This document shows positions 1 through 8,763 of a stretch of DNA of 64,000 nucleotides, piece after piece (position 1 is the stretch's first letter; the number at the start of each line of letters is the position of its first letter). The notes beneath the pieces were generated by a model. It ran no database searches and was not told where the DNA came from. It saw only the letters and a program-made list of their open reading frames with translations. The translations under genes were made by a program, and so were the position numbers. The stretch is from Paenibacillus ferrarius (lineage in GTDB: Bacteria; Bacillota; Bacilli; Paenibacillales; NBRC-103111). The stretch lies in assembly GCF_002027705.1 (NCBI RefSeq), contig NZ_MBTG01000056.1:247607-311606 (forward strand), given 5' to 3'.

Positions 1-906
1 ATAGGATTTGTCTTTTTTACGCGGCATTAGCTCTTTAATGAATTCTAAACATACATGCCAATGGATAAAAGAACCTGCCAAGCTGATGTTAGTATACAGG
101 TACATAAAGATAAATAAGACCCTCTCGACTAAGCCAAATTCCACTCGCATGGAATCGGAAGTTGAAATCCAGGGATAAATATAAGCATTAACATTCATAG
201 TCCCATGGAATCCTACAGGTATAAGAAAGCTGGTTGCGAGCACGCACGTGCCGACTATCGGAATTGTCCAGAGGAATGGCATTTTCTTGGCGGTCCCCAT
301 TAAACGATTGAATATAACTAAGTTTGTGTAGCCAGTGAAAATATAGGTTCCCGCAGCAAATGTGTCCCAAGTAGGCACATTCCAGACATGGGATACGATC
401 TCCATACAGGCATCGTAATTCATTGAATTGTTCGTTACTGCTTTGTAAAGCACCCAAAGAACGAAAGGGACATTCATGATAATCAGTATTTCCATGCTAT
501 AAAGAATGGTATCAGAGCGCAGACGAGCGATTAGCCCGATAATACATATGAATGCGAACGCGATAACCATTGATGAGATATCCGGATTGATATATTTCTT
601 TGTAATTTCGCTAAAGGAGATAACGGTAATCATCCCAGCAACAAACCAGATGCTCAGGAAATAAATGATAAAGGGAATTCGAATCCAGTTTGGCATATGA
701 TTTTTTAGAATCTCAGGCAATCCTAGTCCTGGAAACTTCCGAATCGAATTCACGAATACAATTAAGAGCGTGGAGCCAATCGGTATCGAAAGAAGCATAG
801 CCATAGTGCTTCCTTCAAATCTGTGTGAAATCAGAACCCGAGGAGCGAAGAGTATAATATTGGCAAGCATATTCAAAAAAACCAAATAGTAAAAATAACG
901 ATACAT
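1..906 (-). CDS. Spore germination permease, GerAB/GerKB family (3' end outside window)
   Basis: An open frame of 302 codons runs off the left edge without a stop. It encodes a very hydrophobic protein with repeated membrane helices, with the character of the endospore germination permease family (APC superfamily), in which the B subunit of germinant receptors sits in the spore inner membrane and binds the germinant. About 360 residues is usual, so roughly 60 C-terminal residues are missing from the window. I chose the ATG at 906 because GGGGTG lies ten bases upstream; the ATG at 914 is in another frame and stops after 13 codons. It follows the GerA-type gene by 33 bases, the normal A-B order of a ger operon; a GerC lipoprotein would be expected further left. 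Confidence 0.82.
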   Translation of the reverse strand, partial: MYRYFYYLVFLNMLANIILFAPRVLISHRFEGSTMAMLLSIPIGSTLLIVFVNSIRKFPGLGLPEILKNHMPNWIRIPFIIYFLSIWFVAGMITVISFSEITKKYINPDISSMVIAFAFICIIGLIARLRSDTILYSMEILIIMNVPFVLWVLYKAVTNNSMNYDACMEIVSHVWNVPTWDTFAAGTYIFTGYTNLVIFNRLMGTAKKMPFLWTIPIVGTCVLATSFLIPVGFHGTMNVNAYIYPWISTSDSMRVEFGLVERVLFIFMYLYTNISLAGSFIHWHVCLEFIKELMPRKKDKSY

Positions 907-939
907 TGGTGCATTCACCCCACTTAGGCTCAGCTCGCT

Positions 940-2259
940 TTATTTCCTATAGAAAAAAACACGCAAATATGGCACGCCGAAGCTCCTTAGATTTGTCATA
1001 TAGGTAATCATCCCGATAAGTCCAAGAACTAGGCCGGTAATGCCGAGCATGGAGGCGAGCAGCACAAGCGGATATTTCATAATTCTCATCGCGAAGCTCA
1101 TAGAATTGATAGGAACTACAAAGTTGGAAATGGCTACAGTCGATACAATAATGATCATGATATTGCTGATTAGCCCTGCCGAAGTTGCTGCCTGTCCCAG
1201 AATCAATCCGCCAACGGTTGTCGCTGTAGATCCGACGGATTTGGGAAGGCGTATGCTCGCCTCTAACAGCAGTTCCATAAGCCCTAGCATCAGCAGCACT
1301 TCCACATAGGCTGGATAGGGTACTGACGCTCTACTACCGGCAATGGAGAGCGCTAATTGAACACGGAAAATCTCAGGATTATATGCGGTTAGAGCGACGT
1401 AGGCGGCCGGTAAGACAAGGCTGAGAAATAAGGCGATATACCGAAGGAATTGCAAAAAATAGCCAACAAGGGAAAGTTGATAGTTATCATCCATGGCAGA
1501 ATAGAAGTCAAAGAAAACAGCAGGCAGGATCAGGACAAAAGGGGTTCCTTCAAGCATGACAATGACTTTGCCTTGCGACAGATTAAGAATGGCTCTGTCA
1601 GGGCGCTCCGTATTGATAAATGTAGGGAAAATGGTGTATTTCTGCTTCGTTAACAACTGGTGCAATTCAGTCACTGATTGCAAGTTATCTACCTTGATTT
1701 CATCTAATTTCTTCTTAAGCTGATCCAGAACCTCGTGATCAACGTTCATGTCATCATACAGAAGGCAGAGTCTGGATTTGGACAAGCGGCCAAGTTCGCG
1801 CGACTCTACACGCAATGAACTATTTTTGTAGCGGAATCTAATCAAGTTGATATTCGTATCGATATGTTCACTGAAGGCTGTTTGCGGGCCTTGGATCGTA
1901 GCTTCTACTTGGGCATCGCTTAAAGCGGCGGCTTTAATCTGCGCGGCTTGAAAGAGGAGGAAATGATCTTTGAACACGATGGCCACATAACCGGACATGA
2001 TCTTATTCAGGGAATCAACATTAGAAGCAGGTCTGTCGCAGCCAGGAAAGGAGAGTAAATAATCTTCCAGCTCATCTTCATTGTTCATTTGGAAAAAAGG
2101 TTGGATAATTTCTTCTCGGATCACTGCGCTGTCACAGATGTTCGTAATAAAAAGGAGTTCAACATACATGCGTGTTGATTTCATCGTGCGATGCTCCAAA
2201 TCATCCGATGGGCCCAATTTGTCAAGAAGCCACTGCTTGTTTTGGCTTGTTTGATCCAA
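940..2259 (-). CDS. Spore germination protein GerA family (A subunit of germinant receptor), short C-terminus
   Basis: 439 residues with a soluble N-terminal half (about 1-240) and a membrane half (about 245-435) containing the family hallmarks LEGTPFVLILPAVFFDF and PYPAYVEVLLMLGLMELLLEA (given here only as landmarks). The protein is a subunit of a nutrient receptor that triggers germination. Start is TTG at 2259 with AAGG six bases before it. The reading ends soon after the conserved SFGVPYL segment with RVFFYRK; GerAA relatives usually continue some 40 residues with a cytoplasmic basic/proline tail, and no frame change nearby restores it. Directly upstream of the GerB-type permease, so the two form an operon. 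Confidence 0.85.
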   Translation of the reverse strand: MDQTSQNKQWLLDKLGPSDDLEHRTMKSTRMYVELLFITNICDSAVIREEIIQPFFQMNNEDELEDYLLSFPGCDRPASNVDSLNKIMSGYVAIVFKDHFLLFQAAQIKAAALSDAQVEATIQGPQTAFSEHIDTNINLIRFRYKNSSLRVESRELGRLSKSRLCLLYDDMNVDHEVLDQLKKKLDEIKVDNLQSVTELHQLLTKQKYTIFPTFINTERPDRAILNLSQGKVIVMLEGTPFVLILPAVFFDFYSAMDDNYQLSLVGYFLQFLRYIALFLSLVLPAAYVALTAYNPEIFRVQLALSIAGSRASVPYPAYVEVLLMLGLMELLLEASIRLPKSVGSTATTVGGLILGQAATSAGLISNIMIIIVSTVAISNFVVPINSMSFAMRIMKYPLVLLASMLGITGLVLGLIGMITYMTNLRSFGVPYLRVFFYRK

Positions 2260-2390
2260 GGATATCCTTCCTCTCCAAGCAAAGTTTTCCTCTTAGTCTG
2301 CCTTGTTGCTTCCTGATCTATCCATTTGAACAACGTTTTATTTCCATGATGCGGAGGTTGGCTGAGGCTTGAATGAGCACTTCAAACAAA

Positions 2391-2433
2391 AGAAGCAGGT
2401 GATCCATTCCTTAGGGAACGGATACCTGCTTCT
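2391..2433 (-). terminator. Rho-independent terminator of the CBS-protein gene
   Basis: AGAAGCAGGT and ACCTGCTTCT form a ten-base-pair stem; read on the minus strand it is followed by TTTGTTTG. It lies just beyond the stop of the CBS-domain gene and upstream of the germination operon. Confidence 0.75.
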
Positions 2434-2437
2434 GTGA

Positions 2438-2875
2438 TTAGACCTCTCCGGCAGTAGCCGTGGAAGGGGATCTGAACATCATTTGCTTTGCGCAGTATTC
2501 AATGATTTCACTTCTTCGAACAATGCCGATAAATTTATCGGCATCGTCCACGATCGGGACGAAGTTCTGAATTTTCGCCAAATCGATGAGATCTTCCATA
2601 TCGGCGTGAATATGAACCGGCTTATTGTTCATACGCAGAGGAACTTCGGCAAGGGTATGCCGATGCGTATTTTGAAAACTTAATCCTTCTGAATTTTTGA
2701 GGAACCAGAGCAAGTCGCCTTCTGTTATCGTTCCTACATAGTGTCCGTCGTCCGAGAGAATGGGAACCGCGGTATACCGATGATATTCCATTCGTTCTAA
2801 TGTTTGGCGCAGAGTTGCTTGTAGGGTAGTCGTAATAACCTCAGATTTGGGTAATAAGAAAAAAGCAATATTCAT
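2438..2875 (-). CDS. Two-CBS-domain protein, probable nucleotide-binding regulator
   Basis: 145 residues made of a tandem CBS pair (about 10-70 and 85-140), shown by the recurring pattern TAVPILSDDGHYVGTITEGDL and VPIVDDADKFIGIVRRSEI. CBS pairs bind adenine nucleotides, and small stand-alone ones in Firmicutes (YkuL/DarB type) sense c-di-AMP; whether this one does is not visible. I start at the ATG at 2875, nine bases after AAGGAG, rather than at the longer frame opening at 2902. It lacks the ACT domain of AcuB and is far from the acu genes, so AcuB is unlikely. Monocistronic, with its own terminator. Confidence 0.72.
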   Translation of the reverse strand: MNIAFFLLPKSEVITTTLQATLRQTLERMEYHRYTAVPILSDDGHYVGTITEGDLLWFLKNSEGLSFQNTHRHTLAEVPLRMNNKPVHIHADMEDLIDLAKIQNFVPIVDDADKFIGIVRRSEIIEYCAKQMMFRSPSTATAGEV

Positions 2876-3055
2876 GCTTGCACACTCCTTAGAGTTTTCC
2901 AAGGGAAAACTTTCTTCATGGATTAAAAGTATAAGATCATACTTGATACAGCTTGGTCATAATGAAATCTTTGCTTTGGGGCAGCATGTCTATTGTATCA
3001 AAGTTTAGGAATAGAATCTAAACCTGTGATGGATGCTAATGAAGAGGTGAAGCAT

Positions 3056-3514
3056 ATGAATCGAGCATTAACGACAGCACTGATAGGAATTGGGACGGCG
3101 CAGCTTATGAAAATTCCATGGCATTATGCGGCAAGCCGGCAGTGGGATTGGTCGCAAGTGGTTCAAACGGGAGGAATGCCTAGTTCCCACTCCTCTGGTG
3201 TAAGCGCCCTTGCCACGTACATAGCGATGAAAAAAGGCGTTTCGGCAATTGATTTTGCGGTAAGCTCTGTTTTTGGCGCTGTTGTCATGTATGATGCGAT
3301 GGGGATTCGCCGAGCAGCTGGTGAGATTGCGGTTGAAGTCAATGATCTGGATGAACAGGTCGAGCGATTAGCGAAACAGCAGCCAGGGATCTATCATGCA
3401 CGCAGACGCAAAGCCCTGAAGGAACGACTTGGCCATCTCCCTAGAGAAGTTCTGGGAGGGGCGCTCCTAGGCATTGCTGTGGGCGCTTGCAGCTATTTGT
3501 TGGAGAAGAAGTAG
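3056..3514 (+). CDS. YuiD-like divergent PAP2 family membrane protein
   Basis: 152 residues. The block GGMPSSHSSGVSALATYIA resembles the SxxxH part of acid phosphatase/vanadium-peroxidase active sites, and VVMYDAMGIRRAAGEIA follows, the standard signature of the YuiD (COG1963, DUF212) family. N-terminal and C-terminal hydrophobic segments suggest membrane association; the role of the family is unknown. Start set at ATG 3056 with GAGGTGA eight bases upstream; the longer frame from 2993 has no ribosome binding site. Divergent from the CBS gene, followed by the acetyltransferase 72 bases later. Confidence 0.8.
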   Translation: MNRALTTALIGIGTAQLMKIPWHYAASRQWDWSQVVQTGGMPSSHSSGVSALATYIAMKKGVSAIDFAVSSVFGAVVMYDAMGIRRAAGEIAVEVNDLDEQVERLAKQQPGIYHARRRKALKERLGHLPREVLGGALLGIAVGACSYLLEKK

Positions 3515-3586
3515 GGCTGAAGATGTGGACAACTTTTCTGGAATGAGATAAGATCAAGGGACGTTCTCAGAAAGGAAGAAGTTCAT

Positions 3587-4027
3587 ATGGAAATCATTCG
3601 TGTTACTACTGAAGATCAATTAAAGGGCTGTTTTGAAGTTCGCTACAAGGTATTTGTGGATGAACAGCAAGTTCCTGAGCATTTGGAGATGGATGAGAAG
3701 GATGAATCACCCGAAGCATGTCATCACTTTCTAATTGTAGACGCCGATAAGCCCGTTGCGACAGCCCGCTGGTATGAATACCAGCCTCAGACAGCGAAGA
3801 TGCAGCGTGTTGCGGTATTGAAAGAATATAGAGGCCAGTCATTAGGCAAACAAATCCTGCTTGCGATGGAAGAGCAAGCGAAAGAATTGCAGTGTACTTC
3901 ATCGATTCTGGATGCGCAGTGCCAAGCAGAAAGCTTTTACAGCCAATTGGGGTATCAGGTGATTTCGGAGGAGCCGTTTTATGATGCCGGCATTCTCCAT
4001 GTTAGAATGAAAAAGCCGCTTAGCTAA
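3587..4027 (+). CDS. GNAT-family N-acetyltransferase
   Basis: 146 residues covering one GNAT domain. Motif A, acetyl-CoA binding, is seen as MQRVAVLKEYRGQSLGKQIL (about residues 76-95), with the usual V-x5-R-G-x-x-x-G-K arrangement, and the FYSQLGYQ block follows near residue 124. It resembles YjcF-type acetyltransferases (N-terminal FEVRYKVFVDEQ). Substrate unknown. AAAGGAAG lies before the ATG. The stop codon sits in the loop of a terminator hairpin shared with the convergent kinase gene, with eight bases of overlap between the two coding ends. Confidence 0.82.
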   Translation: MEIIRVTTEDQLKGCFEVRYKVFVDEQQVPEHLEMDEKDESPEACHHFLIVDADKPVATARWYEYQPQTAKMQRVAVLKEYRGQSLGKQILLAMEEQAKELQCTSSILDAQCQAESFYSQLGYQVISEEPFYDAGILHVRMKKPLS

Positions 4028-4039
4028 AAGCGGCTTTTT
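4010..4039. terminator. Bidirectional terminator inside overlapping gene ends
   Basis: AAAAAGCCGCT and AGCGGCTTTTT pair around a short loop that holds both stop codons: that of the acetyltransferase (plus) and that of the sensor kinase (minus). A/T tracts on both sides allow it to work in both directions. Confidence 0.85.
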
Positions 4040-5636
4040 CTATGTAGGTTTCACTTTCTGCTAATGGAAAAGTAAGTATAAATCGAGTGCCTTTTCCAGG
4101 CTCGCTTTCGACTTCGATGGTACCTTGATGATCTTGAACGATTTTGTAGCAAATGGATAAGCCTAGCCCCGTACCATTTGATTTGGTGGTGAAGAAGGGA
4201 TGGAATATTTTCTCCAGCTGATCACTGGGAATTCCGGGGCCATTGTCTTGAATGATCATGGTTGCCGTTTTTGGAGCAAGACTTAATTCCATCCGGACGA
4301 TGCCGTTTTCTTCCATAGCCTCGCAAGCATTTTTAACAATGTTGAGGAGGAGTTGGGTGATTTTGTCCTGATCCATCCAGAGCGGGACCGGATCCAAAGC
4401 TTCTTTGTAATGAATTTGATGTCCAAAGCGTGTGGCTTCCGATTCCATGAGGGCAATGACTTTGAGAATGCATTCATGAAGAGAATAAATGCGGAAGTCG
4501 ATGCTGTGGGGCTTTGAGAATTGGAGAAATTCCCCTGTCAAATCACTCATGCGATCAATTTCATCCATAATCAATCCATACCAATTCTCAATGTTGTAAC
4601 CGTTTGCTTTTGAAATTTGCAGAAATCCTTTCACTGTTGTTAATGGATTTCGTATCTCATGCGCCATTCCTGAAGCTAATTCTCCGATTACTCTAAGCTT
4701 ATCTGACCTCAGCATATGCTCTTCACGTTTCAGCCAGGATTCACGTTTCCTTATAAATAAATTATGCTCGGCAAGCAGAATTAGATCATCTTTTGTTAAA
4801 CATTCGAGAGGGTAGGAGGCAATTCCGTATGTGATTTGGATGCCCGTCAATTTCGGAAGCTCGGAATCCAGCTTAAGCTTGAGCGAGTCTGAAGATAATT
4901 GATCAGGACCGGGATGCAGCGGCATAACAACCGCGAACTCATCGCCGCCGTACCTGGAGATAAACAAAGCATCTTTGAATAAAATTTGCAACAGCTCAGC
5001 CATTTGTTTCAAAATGAAATTTCCGGCTTGAAATCCGCCGGTCGTGTTCATCGCTTTCAGATCCGTGCAATCGATGAGAATCAGAACCAGCTTCTGCTTC
5101 TGTTGAATTAGCTGCTCAAGCCTGCGATGAGCTTCCTCGTAATTGAACAAGCCCGTCAGTGAATCTTGCTGCGCATATAAATTACGTTCTTTCTTTAAAC
5201 GGTCCGTTTTTTGGAGTGTGGAGTAAGTGGCTCTTGTTAGTATAGCGACCGTTGTAAAATATAGCGTACACTGAATATAGTAGATCCACGACACATGATG
5301 GATGCCTTTAATTAAACAAACATTAAGCAAAAAAACGATCGTGTAGGCAGCGGTTAGCAGCCAGGACTTTTTTTGGTTTTCCTCTGAATATATGTCTCGA
5401 AGAAGCGTTAGGATGTAAAGAGGAAGACAGAGACTTGAATGTCCCAAATAATGCATTGAACCGATGATTAGCAGCCGAAACCAAGGGATGGCAGGGTGTT
5501 TTGTTGGAATTATGAGACTAATGAGGTAAAGGCCAAAGGCCAGAATAAGTAAATTTGGATGCGATGCTGTATGTAAGATCATGGTATACATGAAATAAAC
5601 GGTTGCATAAGCCAAAAGAATCCAATTGATTACCAC
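4020..5636 (-). CDS. Membrane sensor histidine kinase with an internal degenerate GGDEF domain
   Basis: 538 residues: five or six membrane helices (about 1-145), a GGDEF domain (about 155-300), HisKA with the phospho-acceptor in GMAHEIRNPLTTVKG (about 325-390), and a C-terminal HATPase with N box NACEAM, DNGPGIP and GTGLGLSI. RYGGDEFA is intact, but other cyclase positions are changed (DxDxFK is DCTDLK, GHxxGD is GFQAGN) and there is no RxxD inhibitory site, so cyclase activity is doubtful. I start at the GTG at 5636, eight bases after AGGAG; the longer frame would place this ribosome binding site inside the gene. No response regulator is adjacent; such orphan kinases often feed the sporulation phosphorelay, which is inference here. 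Confidence 0.82.
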   Translation of the reverse strand: MVINWILLAYATVYFMYTMILHTASHPNLLILAFGLYLISLIIPTKHPAIPWFRLLIIGSMHYLGHSSLCLPLYILTLLRDIYSEENQKKSWLLTAAYTIVFLLNVCLIKGIHHVSWIYYIQCTLYFTTVAILTRATYSTLQKTDRLKKERNLYAQQDSLTGLFNYEEAHRRLEQLIQQKQKLVLILIDCTDLKAMNTTGGFQAGNFILKQMAELLQILFKDALFISRYGGDEFAVVMPLHPGPDQLSSDSLKLKLDSELPKLTGIQITYGIASYPLECLTKDDLILLAEHNLFIRKRESWLKREEHMLRSDKLRVIGELASGMAHEIRNPLTTVKGFLQISKANGYNIENWYGLIMDEIDRMSDLTGEFLQFSKPHSIDFRIYSLHECILKVIALMESEATRFGHQIHYKEALDPVPLWMDQDKITQLLLNIVKNACEAMEENGIVRMELSLAPKTATMIIQDNGPGIPSDQLEKIFHPFFTTKSNGTGLGLSICYKIVQDHQGTIEVESEPGKGTRFILTFPLAESETYIEKAAFS

Positions 5637-5754
5637 TGTATCATCTCCTGAATGTAAGTATAGACTTATTTTACACCCATTTGACAAGTTCTCTGTCTGT
5701 TTACCAATTCCTGCTGATTTCCAAAAAGATTAGCAAAAAAACACTGATTATCAC

Positions 5755-5790
5755 GAAAAAGAACCTGAGGGCGCATGTCCCTAGGTTCGA
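5755..5790 (-). terminator. Terminator of the metallo-hydrolase gene
   Basis: GAACCT and AGGTTC with inner AGGG/CCCT pairs form a hairpin; on the minus strand it is followed by TTTTTC. It lies 12 bases beyond the stop codon at 5802. Confidence 0.72.
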
Positions 5791-5801
5791 AAAAACACTA
5801 T

Positions 5802-6551
5802 TTATGAAAGGGTAAGAACTTCATGTTGTTGGATAAACCGCATACTTCCGGTTTTCCCGATATAATTCATCATATTGTCGCCATAGTGCATGAGGTAGAT
5901 TCGTTCCTGGATGTCATGGGGCAGTGTCAGCAATTGCTCCAGCGTTGCGTGAATCGCACCGTAGCCGCTTAATTGGCAATCATGGAGAATCGTATGGCAA
6001 TTCCTCTTGTTGACAACTTCTTGCATTAAAAGTTCTGCATTAAACTGTGTGTCTGCACTATAGAAGGTCCGATCATTAATGAACAAGGAGTAATTAGGCT
6101 TATGAGGAATATGCATGGTAGTAATCATTTCGACGGTAAACCCAGGAAGTATTTCTGTAGGAATATGTTCGTCAATTAACACGATCTCGAAATAATCTTC
6201 GATCCGGGTGAAGCCGTCTGAAGGATTGTACATGCCGCCTTTCAAGGTGTTCTCCCAAAGGATCGCGGCGATGGATTGGGTTAGGAAAAGTTTGGTTTTC
6301 TTGTGATTAAACTCATATAATAGTCGAAAGGCCATTTCCTCCAAGCCGCCAACGTGATCGGCGTGAATATGAGAAATGATGATGCCATCAATTTGATCTG
6401 GTTGTATATTAATTTCATGAAGCGATTTAGGCGTTGAGTATCCGCAATCGATTAGTACGTTTCCGTTAGTGGAGCGAACTAATGCGCTTGTATTATAAAG
6501 AGTTTTGGCAAATGCACTGCCAGTTCCCAACATTTGAATTTGCAAGCTCAT
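5802..6551 (-). CDS. MBL-fold metallo-hydrolase, RNase Z-like
   Basis: 249 residues. The metal-binding signature SHIHADHVGG is near residues 60-69, LIDCGYST precedes it, HILHDCQLSGYGAIH supplies the later ligands and YLMHYGDN is near the C-terminus. This order is that of the beta-lactamase/RNase Z superfamily, in which two zinc ions activate water. Substrate is unknown; the protein is shorter than tRNase Z and has no exosite arm, so a phosphodiesterase or hydrolase is equally possible. The ATG at 6551 has GAGGCTGCTGA upstream. Single gene between two divergent or convergent neighbours, with its own terminator. Confidence 0.75.
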   Translation of the reverse strand: MSLQIQMLGTGSAFAKTLYNTSALVRSTNGNVLIDCGYSTPKSLHEINIQPDQIDGIIISHIHADHVGGLEEMAFRLLYEFNHKKTKLFLTQSIAAILWENTLKGGMYNPSDGFTRIEDYFEIVLIDEHIPTEILPGFTVEMITTMHIPHKPNYSLFINDRTFYSADTQFNAELLMQEVVNKRNCHTILHDCQLSGYGAIHATLEQLLTLPHDIQERIYLMHYGDNMMNYIGKTGSMRFIQQHEVLTLS

Positions 6552-6701
6552 TCAGCAGCCTCCCAGAATTCGACAAAAATCATCTTTTCCTAATGTAGCA
6601 TGGGAGGTTAATGAATATCAACCTTTATCTCGTGCCCAGGCGATGAAATGACGCTAAATCGGCTAGTTATTTGTCATATTAAGTAAAAGGTGAGGATGTC
6701 A

Positions 6702-7601
6702 ATGATGCTATGGTTGATAATTTGTTTCGTATTGCTCGTTCTGATTGGTTTCATTTTGGTAGGTATATCGACCTATGTAGGCTGGCAGTTAACGCATCCC
6801 AAACGCAAGGCGCTGGATGACTCGCCAGAGCATTATGGCTTAGAGAAGCAGGACATCAAATTTGCCAGTTTGACTGGGGATGTTGAGCTGGATGGGTGGC
6901 TTTTGAAGCCGCCTGCCGGGGCAAGGAGGGAGAATCCTGTAACCGTTATTATGTCTCATGGCTACGCGGGAACGCGTCTCGAGAAGGGTTTGCCTGCGCT
7001 TGCTCTGGCTGAAGCGATTGTAGGAGCGGGTTATCCTGTGTTGATGTTTGACTTTCGGAATTCAGGACGCTCGGAAGGAAACCTGACCACTGTTGGCTAT
7101 TTGGAGAAACAGGATGTGAGGGGAGCGATTGCGTGGGTCCAGGAGCATATTTCGGATAAAATCTGCCTGCTTGGGTTCTCGATGGGGGGCACAACCTCTC
7201 TATTAGCTGCAGCGGAAGAAGCTTCTGTCAGAGGGGTTATTACGGATAGCGCGTTCAGTCAGCTTAGTCCCTATCTCCAAGATAATCTACCAGTGTGGTC
7301 TAAGCTTCCCAGGTTCCCCTTTACGCCGCTTATTCTAGCCATTCTACCAAAGCTCATCGGTATTAATCCAAGGCATGTGGATGCACTTGCTGCCGTTGAT
7401 CAGATCTATCCGAGACCGATTCTTTTCATACACAGCCAAAGTGATGACGCGATTCCTTGGTCGAACAGCGAAGCTATGTGGCTTAGGCATCCTGAAGCTT
7501 TTGAGATTTGGCTGACCGAGCAGGGAAGTCATGTCGGCTCTTACCAGAAACAACCGGAAGCCTATACGGAGCGAGTTCTTGCTTTTTTATCAAAATTATA
7601 A
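6702..7601 (+). CDS. Membrane-anchored alpha/beta hydrolase
   Basis: 299 residues with an N-terminal membrane helix (about 3-25) and an alpha/beta hydrolase fold. The nucleophile elbow is GFSMGG (Ser near residue 160), HGYAGT is the oxyanion region, and the acid and base are in HSQSDDAIP and GSHVGSY. It resembles the YqkD-type hydrolases of bacilli, whose substrates are not known. Start is ATG 6702, six bases after GGTGAGG; the earlier GTG at 6690 would overlap this site. Confidence 0.78.
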   Translation: MMLWLIICFVLLVLIGFILVGISTYVGWQLTHPKRKALDDSPEHYGLEKQDIKFASLTGDVELDGWLLKPPAGARRENPVTVIMSHGYAGTRLEKGLPALALAEAIVGAGYPVLMFDFRNSGRSEGNLTTVGYLEKQDVRGAIAWVQEHISDKICLLGFSMGGTTSLLAAAEEASVRGVITDSAFSQLSPYLQDNLPVWSKLPRFPFTPLILAILPKLIGINPRHVDALAAVDQIYPRPILFIHSQSDDAIPWSNSEAMWLRHPEAFEIWLTEQGSHVGSYQKQPEAYTERVLAFLSKL

Positions 7602-7681
7602 AATCATCGCAACTCTTCCAGAGCTTCGGAGTATAAAGATGCAGACACAAAGATTACTAACAAGAGCTGGAGGTTAAACGA

Positions 7682-8299
7682 ATGAAAGTTCAGCGGATAT
7701 TTGCGTTGATGCTGGTGTTTTTTGTTCTAAGCACGGCTGCAGTGGTGGCCTCATCGATATGGGGGGATTTTAAGGGTTATAATATTGCGCGTTTGGTTGT
7801 CAACAATACGACCTCAGAGTTTGGAGATTCAGATGTTCCCCCGCTAATTATCGAAGGCAAAACGGTTCTGCCATTACGTGCAGTAAGTGATGCATTGCAA
7901 GCATTGGTGAAATGGGATAACTCCAACAAGACGGCTTATATGTACAAACCAAACGTTCACTTATTCTTTACGACCGAGGTGCGTAAAGATTCAGCCATCG
8001 TTCCATTTGGTGTCGTAGAACGCGGGAAGCAAGCCGATTTTATTGTGTTTGCGCAAGTCGATAATTTGAAGACCACTATCAATTCGGTTCAAGTTTCGAT
8101 CTTCTCACCAAGTGGGAAAAGCGTTGTAACACCGGTGGTGAAATCCATATCAGATTCCAAAGAAGCTTTTTGGCTAAAAGTTCCTCTGTATGGTGTATCC
8201 TTTGATGAAGCGGGAACCTACGTCGTGAAATTCGCGATGAAACAAGAGGGAGCTAGCGACTATTCTGTCGTTTCTGAGAAACAGATTCAATCGGAATAG
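7682..8299 (+). CDS. Exported stalk-domain (copper amine oxidase N-terminal-like) protein
   Basis: 205 residues beginning with a signal peptide or membrane anchor (about 5-25). Residues 50-90 hold the pattern PPLIIEGKTVLPLRAVSDALQ...VKWDNSNKTAYMY, typical of the copper amine oxidase N-terminal domain-like repeat found in many Paenibacillus surface proteins. The remainder looks like a beta-sandwich. No catalytic residues are evident; probably a wall- or envelope-associated protein. GGAGG stands nine bases before the ATG. A second protein with the same domain lies at 17962. Confidence 0.72.
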   Translation: MKVQRIFALMLVFFVLSTAAVVASSIWGDFKGYNIARLVVNNTTSEFGDSDVPPLIIEGKTVLPLRAVSDALQALVKWDNSNKTAYMYKPNVHLFFTTEVRKDSAIVPFGVVERGKQADFIVFAQVDNLKTTINSVQVSIFSPSGKSVVTPVVKSISDSKEAFWLKVPLYGVSFDEAGTYVVKFAMKQEGASDYSVVSEKQIQSE

Positions 8300-8390
8300 C
8301 AGTAAAGGCATAGAAAGTGGTTTGACCTCTTATAATGAACATGTTAGGATAATTACGTAACTAATTATTCGACGAAATGAGGTTCTGCCT

Positions 8391-8702
8391 GTGAGCGATG
8401 AGAAGCACGATCATGTACACGGCCCGGACTGTGACCACGATCACGAGCATGGGGAAGATGTTTTTATCGTAACGGACGAGAACGGTGAAGAACACGAGAT
8501 GGTTATGGTATATACATTCCAATCTCAAGAGCAAGCGTATGCTGTATTGCTTGATCGTAATGATCCCGAAGCCGACGGTGTTATTTTCCGCGTTGAGGAA
8601 GAAGACGATGAAGCCTTCCTTGTTAACATTGAAGATGAGCAAGAATGGGAACGCGTAGTAACCATCTACAACGAAATCGTAGCTCAAGAAGGCGAAGAAT
8701 AA
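8391..8702 (+). CDS. DUF1292 family protein with His/Asp-rich N-terminus (YrzB-like)
   Basis: 103 residues, strongly acidic. Residues 25-100 match the DUF1292 family known from Firmicutes (YrzB), of unknown function. The first 20 residues alternate His and Asp (HDHVHGPDCDHDHEHGED), which could bind metal ions. Start is GTG with GAGG eight bases upstream. Followed by a strong terminator, so it is transcribed alone. Confidence 0.78.
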   Translation: MSDEKHDHVHGPDCDHDHEHGEDVFIVTDENGEEHEMVMVYTFQSQEQAYAVLLDRNDPEADGVIFRVEEEDDEAFLVNIEDEQEWERVVTIYNEIVAQEGEE

Positions 8703-8716
8703 GAGCTGTACATAAG

Positions 8717-8753
8717 AACCCCCTAGCAGATTTCTCTGTTAGGGGGTTTCTGT
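8717..8753 (+). terminator. Terminator of the DUF1292 gene
   Basis: AACCCCCTA pairs with TAGGGGGTT around a 14-base loop, followed by TCTGTTT. The stem is symmetrical enough to serve the convergent gene at 8764 as well. Confidence 0.85.
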
Positions 8754-8763
8754 TTGCAAACTT

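Noticed and set aside
2438..2875. CBS protein as AcuB
   Set aside because: Too short, lacks the ACT domain and is 50 kb from acuA/acuC.
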